DNA of 64,000 nt, taken from DATFJT01 sp965230755 (GTDB lineage Bacteria > Bacteroidota > Bacteroidia > Chitinophagales > Saprospiraceae). Below the pieces are notes generated by a model. It searched no databases. It saw only the letters and a program-made list of their open reading frames with translations, and was not told where the DNA came from. Below are positions 1-8,559 of the stretch, one piece after another. A program made the position numbers and the translations under genes. The DNA lies in assembly GCA_965230755.1 (NCBI GenBank), contig CBDDLT010000011.1, positions 143,005 through 207,004 of the forward strand, given 5' to 3'. Position 1 is the first letter of the stretch; each line of letters begins with the position of its first letter.

Positions 1-1277
1 TAAGAGATACTGCTGATTTTACTATTGATGCTCCTGAATTTCCATTAGTAGATGGAATGTCAATAAAGAAGTATGAGAATTTCAATTACATGGTCGAAAT
101 TGACCCTAAGGAAGCAAAAGCAATAAGAAAGCAATACAACTGGGGAAGAGCCGGATGGGAAGGCGGTGCTATTACGGAGGATATGAAGACGGTTTATCTA
201 GGTATTGATGCGACACCAGCGCCGTGGGTTAAATACGAAGCCGATGTTGCTGGAGACTTTACTTCAGGTACACTATATGTTTTCAAACATGACAATGACG
301 AAGGAGAAAGATGGATAGCAGTTCCTGAAACAGTAGACAATGTATTCGGAGGATTATCTGATTTTGCTTGGTCTGTTGGTGCTACGATGTTTGTTAGAAA
401 TGAATGGGTAACTATTGATCACAATACTGGATTGGTTTATTGGACAGAAACTGGAAGAGACAGTGGCTCAAGTGGGCCTGGAAGAATCTTCAATGCTGCT
501 GTAGCTAATACAGATGCCGTTCCTGCTCCACATCACGAAGCTTTGGCGCTTTCTTATGGATTGAGTGGTGCTACAGATACATTGTATCAGGATTACTACG
601 GTAGAGTTTTATACTATGATCCGATCAGCTCAGAAGTTGGAGTTGCAGTCAATGGAGGTCCTTTCTTTGAGTCTTCTCCAACTGAGGAAAATTATCCTGA
701 TATTCATCTGTCTAATCCTGATGGACTGAATGTTATTGAAATTGACGGACAGAATTTTTTGATGATCAGTGAGGATTTGAATGGAAGTTCGAATGGTAGA
801 ACACCAGAGGGTGTGAGCAACAGAATGTGCGAATTGTATTTGTTAGATACTCGAAAAATTCCAGCAACCACGGATGATTTGGTCAGAGTGACCGCAGTAC
901 CTCAAGGAGCAGAAATTACGGGAGCAATTCAGATAGATAATAATACCATCTTGTTTAATTCTCAGCATCCCAATCCTGGGAATCCATTTCCTTATAATCA
1001 CTCTTTGACCATGGCTATTCATGGATTTCAGTCGGTCACTTTGGATAGACTACAAAATCCTACTGATGAGGCCGTTAAAAGTGAAGGTTTGTTGGCCAAT
1101 GAGATAACAAGGGAGTTATTCTTGAAGAAAACTACTGATGCCGCCTTGTATGATGAAAAAGGTAAAAGATTAAGAGTATTCCGAAAGAGAAAACAAATCA
1201 ATTTGGGTGGCCTTGATTCGGGTACTTACTTCTTGGTTACCGAAGATGAAGATGTTTATAAGTTAAATGTTCTCTAA
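1..1277 (+). CDS. PhoX/DUF839-like secreted protein, 5'-truncated by the window edge (tandem copy 1)
   Basis: The open frame runs in from base 3, so the first ATG at 57 is internal; the residues before it match the middle of the next gene, which shows that only the C-terminal two thirds is present. The protein is a close paralogue of the 627-residue protein encoded just downstream, with shared blocks such as NYMVEIDPKEAKAIRKQYNW, PHHEAL, YYGRVLYYD and ISEDLNG. By family it is a PhoX-like beta-propeller, possibly a calcium/iron-dependent phosphatase; the activity is inferred. The tail (about the last 65 residues) aligns with the type IX sorting domain of the downstream copy, but the YPNP start of that domain is replaced by a diverged LLANEIT segment. 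Only 32 bp separate it from copy 2, so the two are probably co-transcribed. Confidence 0.85.
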   Translation, partial: RDTADFTIDAPEFPLVDGMSIKKYENFNYMVEIDPKEAKAIRKQYNWGRAGWEGGAITEDMKTVYLGIDATPAPWVKYEADVAGDFTSGTLYVFKHDNDEGERWIAVPETVDNVFGGLSDFAWSVGATMFVRNEWVTIDHNTGLVYWTETGRDSGSSGPGRIFNAAVANTDAVPAPHHEALALSYGLSGATDTLYQDYYGRVLYYDPISSEVGVAVNGGPFFESSPTEENYPDIHLSNPDGLNVIEIDGQNFLMISEDLNGSSNGRTPEGVSNRMCELYLLDTRKIPATTDDLVRVTAVPQGAEITGAIQIDNNTILFNSQHPNPGNPFPYNHSLTMAIHGFQSVTLDRLQNPTDEAVKSEGLLANEITRELFLKKTTDAALYDEKGKRLRVFRKRKQINLGGLDSGTYFLVTEDEDVYKLNVL

Positions 1278-1309
1278 AAATCTTAAAAGACTAAAAGATA
1301 TATCTCAAT

Positions 1310-3193
1310 ATGAAAAATTTAATTTTCTCAATTTTATTTACGTCGATAATGATCTCGGCATACGCTCAGGATCCCATATTTGACGAAATACTTAATATCG
1401 ATAATTATGCTCCGGATGAAGTAGTATTGCCTCCTTCTCCATTAGAATTGGAAGTATTATTTATCGGAGGGCATGACATCGTTCAAACAACCGCTACTTA
1501 TGGCAATCCTGCTGGAAGAGCTATTGCAAAGGAGTGGCATGATTTCATTGGGTTTACTCCTGATGACTCTGGACAGTCTTTAGGATGGGTTTCTGTTAAT
1601 CATGAGACCATTTATAATGATGATAAAATTGGTGATGGAGGTGGAATGACCACCTTCCGAGTGAATAAAAACGGAGCGGGTCAAATTGAAGTGATGGAAC
1701 AGACGCTCAGTGATGGCAGAACAGGACGCTTTTTCAATGTAGACTTTGTCAATACGGTAGGAGAAACAGGGATGAACTGCGCTGGCATTAGTGCACCTGA
1801 CGGAAGAATATGGACGGCAGAAGAGTGGTATAGAACAAGTCAAGGATCGATATTTGGTAGTTCAGCCCGGAGTTCAAGCCTTCCCCTTGTAGTAAGTGGT
1901 GTGACATCAGGATACGGAGTAAGAGATACCAATGATTTTACGATCAATGCCCCTGAATTTCCCCTTGTTGACGGAATGACTATACCGAAATACGAGAACT
2001 TCAATTATATGGTAGAGATCGATCCTAAGGAAGCTAAGGCGATCAGAAAACAATACAACTGGGGAAGAGCCGGATGGGAAGGTGGAGCCATTACCGAGGA
2101 TATGCAGACTGTTTATTTAGGAATTGACGGTGTACCTGCGCCATGGGTGAAATTCGAAGCAAATACACCTGGTGATTTTACCAATGGCACACTTTATGTT
2201 TATAAACACGATAATGCTCAAGGAAGTAGATGGATAGCAGTTCCCGAGACAGTGGATAACGTATTTGGTGGTTTGACTGGATTCGCGTGGTCAGTAGGTG
2301 CTACGATGTATATGAGAAATGAATGGGTAGCGATTGATCAGGAATCGGGAATAGTATACTGGACGGAGACAGGTAGAGATAGTGGTTCTAGTGGACCTGG
2401 TAGAGTTTTTGCCGCTGTTTCTGCTGCAGCTGGTGCTGCTATTGCCCCACATCATGAGGCTTTGGCAATTGAAAGAGGTTTTACTGGGGCTACGGATACT
2501 TTATATCAGGATTATTACGGTAGAGTTTTGTACTATGATCCTAGTACAGAGGAGGTAGGCGTTATGGTCGAAGGAGGTCCATATTTCGAATCATCTCCTT
2601 CTATTGCTGATTATCCTGAAAAGCATCTCTCCAATCCGGATGGTTTGAACATGATAGAAATCGATGGAGAGAAATTCTTGATGATCAGTGAAGATTTAAA
2701 TGGTACATCCAACGGTCGAGTACCCGAAGGCGTAGACAATAGACTTTGTGAGTTGTATTTGCTCAATGTCAAAAACATGAATGCAAGTCCTGATCAGCTA
2801 GTTAGAATAACAGCTGTTGCCAGAGGAGCAGAGATCACAGGGGCAATTCAAATTGATCCCAATACAGTTTTGTTCAACTCTCAGCACCCGAATGCTGAAG
2901 TGCCATTTCCATACAATCACTCTGTCACGATGGCAATTACGGGATTCGAAGGAATTACGACTAACTTAAATGAGCCAGAATTCGAAAAAGTTGGAGAACT
3001 AAGTATTTATCCTAATCCAACTACCAGAGAGTTGCAGTTATCGGAAAAAATGGATTTTGCCATTTATGATAATCAGGGTAAAAGACTTCAAGTGTATAGA
3101 AACAGAAAACACGTTGATGTTTCTAATCTAAATTCCGGTGTGTATTACATTCAAACGGAGGATAGAGGAGTGTACAAATTTATCGTTCAGTAA
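1310..3193 (+). CDS. PhoX/DUF839-like secreted protein with type IX sorting tail (tandem copy 2)
   Basis: A 627-residue protein with a signal peptide (residues 1-19, ending AYAQ). It has PhoX-family landmarks: a VNHE segment, a NCAGISAPDGRIWTAEE block resembling the PhoX iron-site region, PHHEA and a YYGRVLYYD strand. PhoX enzymes are calcium/iron phosphatases of the cell surface or periplasm; the exact substrate here is not known. The C-terminus, starting at LSIYPNPTTREL and ending with NSGVYYIQTED and KFIVQ, is a typical type A sorting domain of the type IX secretion system, so the mature protein is expected at the cell surface or outside. It follows its paralogue by 32 bp and is closed by a strong hairpin at 3234-3259. 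Confidence 0.85.
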   Translation: MKNLIFSILFTSIMISAYAQDPIFDEILNIDNYAPDEVVLPPSPLELEVLFIGGHDIVQTTATYGNPAGRAIAKEWHDFIGFTPDDSGQSLGWVSVNHETIYNDDKIGDGGGMTTFRVNKNGAGQIEVMEQTLSDGRTGRFFNVDFVNTVGETGMNCAGISAPDGRIWTAEEWYRTSQGSIFGSSARSSSLPLVVSGVTSGYGVRDTNDFTINAPEFPLVDGMTIPKYENFNYMVEIDPKEAKAIRKQYNWGRAGWEGGAITEDMQTVYLGIDGVPAPWVKFEANTPGDFTNGTLYVYKHDNAQGSRWIAVPETVDNVFGGLTGFAWSVGATMYMRNEWVAIDQESGIVYWTETGRDSGSSGPGRVFAAVSAAAGAAIAPHHEALAIERGFTGATDTLYQDYYGRVLYYDPSTEEVGVMVEGGPYFESSPSIADYPEKHLSNPDGLNMIEIDGEKFLMISEDLNGTSNGRVPEGVDNRLCELYLLNVKNMNASPDQLVRITAVARGAEITGAIQIDPNTVLFNSQHPNAEVPFPYNHSVTMAITGFEGITTNLNEPEFEKVGELSIYPNPTTRELQLSEKMDFAIYDNQGKRLQVYRNRKHVDVSNLNSGVYYIQTEDRGVYKFIVQ

Positions 3194-3233
3194 ATGAATT
3201 GTTTTAATTCAGGTTTGAAATAGAAAAGCATAG

Positions 3234-3259
3234 ACAGGGCCATTTAGTAATGGCCCTGT
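3234..3259 (+). terminator. Strong hairpin, probable transcription terminator after the PhoX-like pair
   Basis: A perfect 10-bp stem (ACAGGGCCAT / ATGGCCCTGT) with a 6-nt loop lies 40 bp after the stop of the second PhoX-like gene and 37 bp before the peroxidase start. The following T tract is weak (TTGTCGTATT), so it is either a moderate terminator or an RNA 3'-end stabiliser. Confidence 0.65.
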
Positions 3260-3296
3260 TTGTCGTATTAGGGATTTTGGTTTAAATGAAAAGTTT

Positions 3297-5249
3297 ATGA
3301 AGAAATTATTAGGTAGCCTATGTATAGGTTTTCTCTTTATGTTCCCATTCTTCACCGATAACAAGTTGATTTCACATATTGATGGGCTCGGTTCACCATT
3401 GGATAATATTCGATCGACATTTGTTCAGGACTTGGATGATTTTGAAGCCTCGATAGTTGATCTGGTCTCCGAAAGTGCATCATTTAACCAAGGTTCAATT
3501 GGTATTGAAGAAATACAGCGCAGTTGTTCAGAAGCTAGAATGCGGTTTAAAAAGGTGGAGTATTTATTCGAATACTTACAGCCACAATACACAAAAAACT
3601 ATATCAATGGTGCACCCTTGCCTAAAACGGACCCAACCATTCCCGCTATTGAAATTATTGCACCCTGCGGTTTACAAACTTTGGATGAATTGATATTTTC
3701 AGATGACCCAACGATAGAATCGGGAGAAATTCTTAGACTGAGCAAAAAATTGCGGTCCGACATCATCACACCCATTAACTTTCTAAAAGTAAAAAATCTT
3801 GAACATCGTTATGTTATTGAGGCATGCCGTGAAGAATTACTTAGAATTTTTACGTTGGGTTTAACAGGATTTGATACTCCAGGATCCGGAAATGCTATTC
3901 CGGAGGCGCAAGCAGCACTTTCGGCAATTCGAAATACACTTTTAAGTTACAAGAGCTTTTTTGATCAAAAGAACATTGTTCTGGGTTCAGAACTTATTCA
4001 ATCCGTTGAAAGCTGGGAGAATTATCTCTCAAAACATGGAGATTTTGACAATCTGGATAGAATATTTATTCTCACCAACTATTTCAATCCACTTTATGCT
4101 GGTATCCATGAGCTACAGCACAAAATGAATGTTGAGTTCAAAAGAGAAGTAGATCCTACCTTGCACCCCATTAATTATGACTGTAAGAACATTTTCACTG
4201 ACGATTTTTTAAGTCCTTCCTATTATTCAGAAATTTCATCTTCAGATCTTTTCGATGAAAAGAAGATAGAATTGGGGAAGATACTATTTTTCGACCCTGT
4301 TTTATCCAGAGACTTGAGCATGTCATGTGCGACTTGCCACCAACCAGAAAAAGCTTTTTCGGATGGGAAGAAAAAGAGCGTAGAACGAAAAGATTTGATA
4401 ACTAGAAATTCACCGGGATTGATCAATTCCGTCTATTATGGTAAGTATTTTCTGGACATGAGAGAGTATGATTTAGAAAGACAAGTTAAGCATGTAATGT
4501 TCAATGAAGATGAATTCAATATGGATTTTATTGAACTGGCAGATAGACTAAAGGAAAGCAAAGAATACTTGGAATTATTTTCTGAGGCATATGGAGACAG
4601 AGACAAATATATTATTTCGACGTGGTCAATATCCAATGCTTTGGCGGCATATGTTACTTCGCTTCGTTCTTGGAATAGCCCATTCGATCAGTATGTCAGG
4701 GGTGAAATCCCAAATATTGATGAGTCGGTTAAACGCGGATTTAACTTATTCATGGGAAAGGCTGCCTGTGGGACTTGCCATTTTGCACCTTCTTTTAGTG
4801 GTATAGTCCCTCCTAGATATGAAGATTCGGAATCTGAGGTTCTAGGAGTATTGGCGGAGTTTGACACTATTAATCCCGTATTGGACAACGATCCAGGAAG
4901 AGAAAGAAATAAGGTTCCTCGGGATGAAGTTCCCCATTTTAACAGATCATTTAAGACTTTGACAGTTAGAAACGCGGAATTAACAGGGCCTTATATGCAT
5001 AATGGAGCTTTTGAGACTTTAGAGGAGCTGATGGTATTTTACAACTTAGGAGGCGGTGCTGGATTGGGACTTGCAGTAGAGAATCAAACATTGGCTCCAG
5101 ACGCCTTAGGCTTGAACAATCAAGAAATAGCTGACATCATCTCATTTATGAAAAGTTTGACAGATACCACCAACCTTACCACAGGTCCTAAGGTACTACC
5201 GGCTTTTGAAAATACTCCGGAATGGGACAATCGATTCTCCACCTATTAA
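3297..5249 (+). CDS. Di-heme cytochrome c peroxidase (MauG/CcpA-like) with imelysin-like N-terminal domain
   Basis: A 650-residue exported protein with an N-terminal hydrophobic segment (residues 4-20). The C-terminal half is a bacterial di-heme peroxidase: heme motifs CATCH (344-348) and CGTCH (491-495), the LGKILFFDPVLS signature and a PYMHNG segment carrying the usual distal methionine. Members reduce hydrogen peroxide or carry out related heme-based oxidations in the periplasm. The N-terminal ~290 residues are helical and contain GLQTLDELIF, which resembles the GFPALDYLLF motif of the imelysin protein encoded at 24.1-25.2 kb, so this half is probably an imelysin-like metal-binding domain (inference). 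Its c-hemes would require the Ccm genes at 31.7-34.9 kb. Confidence 0.85.
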   Translation: MKKLLGSLCIGFLFMFPFFTDNKLISHIDGLGSPLDNIRSTFVQDLDDFEASIVDLVSESASFNQGSIGIEEIQRSCSEARMRFKKVEYLFEYLQPQYTKNYINGAPLPKTDPTIPAIEIIAPCGLQTLDELIFSDDPTIESGEILRLSKKLRSDIITPINFLKVKNLEHRYVIEACREELLRIFTLGLTGFDTPGSGNAIPEAQAALSAIRNTLLSYKSFFDQKNIVLGSELIQSVESWENYLSKHGDFDNLDRIFILTNYFNPLYAGIHELQHKMNVEFKREVDPTLHPINYDCKNIFTDDFLSPSYYSEISSSDLFDEKKIELGKILFFDPVLSRDLSMSCATCHQPEKAFSDGKKKSVERKDLITRNSPGLINSVYYGKYFLDMREYDLERQVKHVMFNEDEFNMDFIELADRLKESKEYLELFSEAYGDRDKYIISTWSISNALAAYVTSLRSWNSPFDQYVRGEIPNIDESVKRGFNLFMGKAACGTCHFAPSFSGIVPPRYEDSESEVLGVLAEFDTINPVLDNDPGRERNKVPRDEVPHFNRSFKTLTVRNAELTGPYMHNGAFETLEELMVFYNLGGGAGLGLAVENQTLAPDALGLNNQEIADIISFMKSLTDTTNLTTGPKVLPAFENTPEWDNRFSTY

Positions 5250-5269
5250 TATGGGTCAGATGATTCGGG

Positions 5270-7669
5270 CTAAAACTCTACACGAAAGCTGAGAACGGGT
5301 ATAATTCCTGTTTGAGTATCGTATTCAGTATTGCCCGTACTGGCATTGAAGTATTCCGAAGCGACATTCTCCCGATTGGTTAGATTTAAAATATCCAGTC
5401 GGAGTTCTTTTGTGACCTTCTTCTTATTGGTTCTAAGACTCACTTGCATGTCGAGCTTCCAATAATCAGGAAGCCTGTCCTCAAAAGAATTTTCGAAGTC
5501 ATAAATTGTACTAAATGCCATTCGAGAAGCCTCAATATCAATAGGAACAAATCTCCGATTCCCTCCCCAAGCTCCGCGGAAATTCAAGCCCAAGATATTT
5601 TGGTCATTTCTGCCTACAAGGTATTCTTTGCCTGTTAGAAAACTAAAGGAAAAATTACTTCCAAAAGGAGTATTTCTGGTTACATCGTCCAGGGCCTCGT
5701 ATGTTGCTTCGTAAAGAGAGCCACTGAATAACATATAAAATCCCTTATCGAAAAATCGTTGGGCGGTTAGCTCTAGTCCGTAATTCGTGCCCGTACCCTC
5801 ATTTACAAGCGGTAAAGTAGTGTAGTCGTCTTCTAGCAATAAGGTGGAAAATATGCTGTTTTCGTTGTCGTGTACAGGAACATTGTACAATTCCTGATAA
5901 TAGGTTTCCGCTTTGATGTACCAATTTCGACTCAGAAGATTGTCATAACTCAACACATAGTGCCTCGCTTTGGTGAATCCCAAATCCTTATTCGGTTGTG
6001 TTACATTTCCATCTGCATCTGTGTAATTTGATAGGTAATATTCCAGAGACTCTATTCTGCTGTGCATTCCAAATCCTAGTCCGAAGGATTGCGTTGGTGT
6101 AAACTGCCATTTGAGGGCAGAACGCGGTTCAATAGTAGCCTTTTTATTCAATTCGAAATAGAGTAGATGTAGTCCATTGATCAAACTCAATTCTTCATTA
6201 ATTCTGAACTTCCAGCTGGCGTATCCCTGCCAACTACCGGAATTCCCTTTCTCATCAAGATAGAGATAGTCATTAAACGGAGGTGCGCGGAAAGGCTCAA
6301 CTTCTCTTTCGGTAAAGTTGTACGCTAGCCGTGAGTATACAAATCCCGTCTCTACTATATTGCGTGCGTTGAATTTAGTTCGAAGTTTCGAGTTAAATCT
6401 TAAATAGGATTTTTTCTTGCTTTCGATATATCGATAATCGCTGGATGAGTTATTGGCATCATTGATAACCTCGGTACCGGAATATGAAATATTGCTTCGT
6501 AAAAAAGATTTATCATTCACTCTAATAAGATGATTAAGTCCTACGGCTCCCATATTTGTATTGAGATCTTCCGAATAAGTATCTCCGGAGGGTTGATAGA
6601 TATCTTCACTCAATCCACCAATTCCATATACTGAAAAAATTCCGGCCTTTTTTGTGGGAAAATTTAATTTAAAGGCGGCATCTTGATATGTGGTTTCTTC
6701 ATCTTCGTCTACAATATTAATTCCCAGTTTAGTAAATAGGGCTAGTGTAGAATATCTATAATTGACCAAATAGGAAGCACTTCCACCTTTCTTGAAGGGG
6801 CCTTCTACTGCTGCCTCAACACCAAGAATTCCAGCCTGGAATGTATATTCTCTTTTTTCGTCATTACCATTACGAAGTCGAATGTCGAAAGCTCCGGATA
6901 GGGCGTTACCAAACTCTGCCGGGAATGCTCCAGTATAAAAATCAGAATTGGCCAGGGTGTTGGCACTCAAAATACTAATCCCGCCACTAGATGCTCCCTC
7001 GGAGGCAAAGTGATTGGGGTTGGGGATTTCTACTCCTTCCAAACGCCATAGTAAGCCTCTTGGCGAGTTTCCACGAATGATGATGGCATTATTGTCATCT
7101 CCTCCATTGGCCGTAGCTCCAGCAAACGCTGTGATCATTCGGGCTGGGTCGCTCACTCCGGCCGCAAATCGCTTGGTTTCTTCAACTGAAAAAGATTGAG
7201 CACTGACCATAGCCATTTCATTGATTGGTGCCGCTTTATTGTCAGCTCCGGCTGTAACTACAACTTCTTGCAGTTTTTTGATGGATTCTGTCAATTCTAT
7301 ATTTAAGATCAATTGTTTTCCGGAGCCTATTAATTGATTGCTGAGCACTTGATTTTCATAACCTAGATACGAAATCTGAACCGTATGTCTTCCAACAGGA
7401 ACCTGATCTATCTTAAAGTTGCCGTCTACATCGGTTACTGCTCCTAGAAATGGGTCTGTATTGGCGATTGATATATTGGCACCAATCAAGGGACTCTTCG
7501 TGTCTGCGTCAACCACCGTTCCTCTTATGGTCTGCTTGAATGCATCGGGGGATTGGGCCTGCAAAAATAGACTGGCAGCGCTGAACATTAGGCAAAAAGA
7601 AAATTTAACTAAAACGGAGAGGTCTGTTATGCTGTAGGTGATTCGACCATATTCTGTCTTTACCGCCAT
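5270..7669 (-). CDS. TonB-dependent outer-membrane receptor with carboxypeptidase-regulatory domain
   Basis: A 799-residue protein. The hydrophobic stretch ending LFLQAQ (about residues 20-39) is the signal peptide, preceded by an unusually long N-terminus, so an internal start is possible. A carboxypeptidase D regulatory-like Ig fold follows (IRGTVVDADTKSPLIGANISI, about 48-133), then the plug (NNAIIIRGNSPRGLLWRLEG, GALSGAFDIRL) and a 22-strand type barrel ending PVLSFRVEF. It imports an unknown ligand across the outer membrane using TonB energy. No SusD or substrate-specific partner is adjacent. It is convergent with the peroxidase gene (21 bp apart) and lies downstream of the response regulator on the same strand, separated by about 205 bp. 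Confidence 0.88.
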   Translation of the reverse strand: MAVKTEYGRITYSITDLSVLVKFSFCLMFSAASLFLQAQSPDAFKQTIRGTVVDADTKSPLIGANISIANTDPFLGAVTDVDGNFKIDQVPVGRHTVQISYLGYENQVLSNQLIGSGKQLILNIELTESIKKLQEVVVTAGADNKAAPINEMAMVSAQSFSVEETKRFAAGVSDPARMITAFAGATANGGDDNNAIIIRGNSPRGLLWRLEGVEIPNPNHFASEGASSGGISILSANTLANSDFYTGAFPAEFGNALSGAFDIRLRNGNDEKREYTFQAGILGVEAAVEGPFKKGGSASYLVNYRYSTLALFTKLGINIVDEDEETTYQDAAFKLNFPTKKAGIFSVYGIGGLSEDIYQPSGDTYSEDLNTNMGAVGLNHLIRVNDKSFLRSNISYSGTEVINDANNSSSDYRYIESKKKSYLRFNSKLRTKFNARNIVETGFVYSRLAYNFTEREVEPFRAPPFNDYLYLDEKGNSGSWQGYASWKFRINEELSLINGLHLLYFELNKKATIEPRSALKWQFTPTQSFGLGFGMHSRIESLEYYLSNYTDADGNVTQPNKDLGFTKARHYVLSYDNLLSRNWYIKAETYYQELYNVPVHDNENSIFSTLLLEDDYTTLPLVNEGTGTNYGLELTAQRFFDKGFYMLFSGSLYEATYEALDDVTRNTPFGSNFSFSFLTGKEYLVGRNDQNILGLNFRGAWGGNRRFVPIDIEASRMAFSTIYDFENSFEDRLPDYWKLDMQVSLRTNKKKVTKELRLDILNLTNRENVASEYFNASTGNTEYDTQTGIIPVLSFRVEF

Positions 7670-7874
7670 AATTTGAATCTTTTAATTTTTTGTCATTATC
7701 CTTTAGGAACTCTACAAAAAAAGCAATTAATACATTTTACACCGTAAAAAATGGATTAATTAACGTTTATGGCGGACAAAAATACTATGGAACCGAGTCA
7801 CTTCAACTTTCAATACTCTTAAAGGCAAAAAATGCTTGTTGGGCTAATAAAGAATACACTCACGATATGATGGA

Positions 7875-8534
7875 TCATCCATCTTGATCTCGACCTAAAT
7901 AGACATTGATTGCCTCCGTTCTATTTTGAACATGTAGTTTTTTATAAATTTTGTGAATATGCTGTTTAATAGTTCCTTCAGCAATTTTTAGATGATCTGC
8001 TATTTCCTTATACAAAAGGCCTTTGGTGAGCAACTTTAACACTTCTATTTCTCGACTGCTGAGCAATTTCAACTCCTTGAAACTTTGGTTTTCCTTTTTT
8101 CCATTGAAGAAGAAGTCCGTTACCTTTCGGGCAATAGAAGGAGACATCGGTGACCCTCCGGAAGCGAGTTCCTTGATGGCGTTGATGACTTCTTTTTTAT
8201 CACTGGTCTTGAGTAAATAACCGCTTGCTCCTGCCTTTAGTGATTCAAAGATGTTGTCGTCGTGGTCAAATATGGTGTACATCATGAATTCGATATCAGG
8301 TCGAAGTGCTTTTATTTGTTTGACACACTCGGTGCCATTTTTCTTGCCAGGTAAGCGAATGTCGACAATGACCATGTCTACATCGGAGGACTTGAGGAAT
8401 ATAACCGCTTCATCTGCAGTATTGTACGCCTGTTTAAAACAAAATCCTTCTTCTGCATTGAGAATGTCAATGAGGAATTCACGGATATCTTCTTGATCTT
8501 CGACGATTGATATATTGATGATTTCTTTTTTCAT
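7875..8534 (-). CDS. LuxR/NarL-type response regulator
   Basis: A 219-residue regulator. The receiver domain (residues 5-122) has the acidic pocket (VEDQED), the phospho-acceptor Asp58 (MVIVDIR), Thr87 and Lys109 (GYLLKTS). The C-terminal LuxR helix-turn-helix (about 158-207) reads LSSREIEVLKLLTKGLLYKEIADHLKIAEGTIKQH in its core, with standard LuxR-family spacing. It starts 25 bp after the histidine kinase stop, so the two form one transcription unit and a cognate pair. Proteins of this family bind short inverted repeats, often near -42; two matching inverted-repeat promoters are present at 12411-12457 and 28705-28752 (proposed targets, inference). Confidence 0.93.
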   Translation of the reverse strand: MKKEIINISIVEDQEDIREFLIDILNAEEGFCFKQAYNTADEAVIFLKSSDVDMVIVDIRLPGKKNGTECVKQIKALRPDIEFMMYTIFDHDDNIFESLKAGASGYLLKTSDKKEVINAIKELASGGSPMSPSIARKVTDFFFNGKKENQSFKELKLLSSREIEVLKLLTKGLLYKEIADHLKIAEGTIKQHIHKIYKKLHVQNRTEAINVYLGRDQDG

Positions 8535-8559
8535 GGCTAAAGTTTTACGTATTTAATGA

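Noticed and set aside
1580..1843. 87-codon antisense ORF inside the second PhoX-like gene
   Set aside because: It lies fully within a well-supported gene on the opposite strand, with no promoter, no recognisable domain and unlikely composition.
7690..7887. 65-codon plus-strand ORF between the TonB receptor and the response regulator
   Set aside because: It overlaps the end of the response regulator, has no ribosome site or conserved motif, and the composition looks random.
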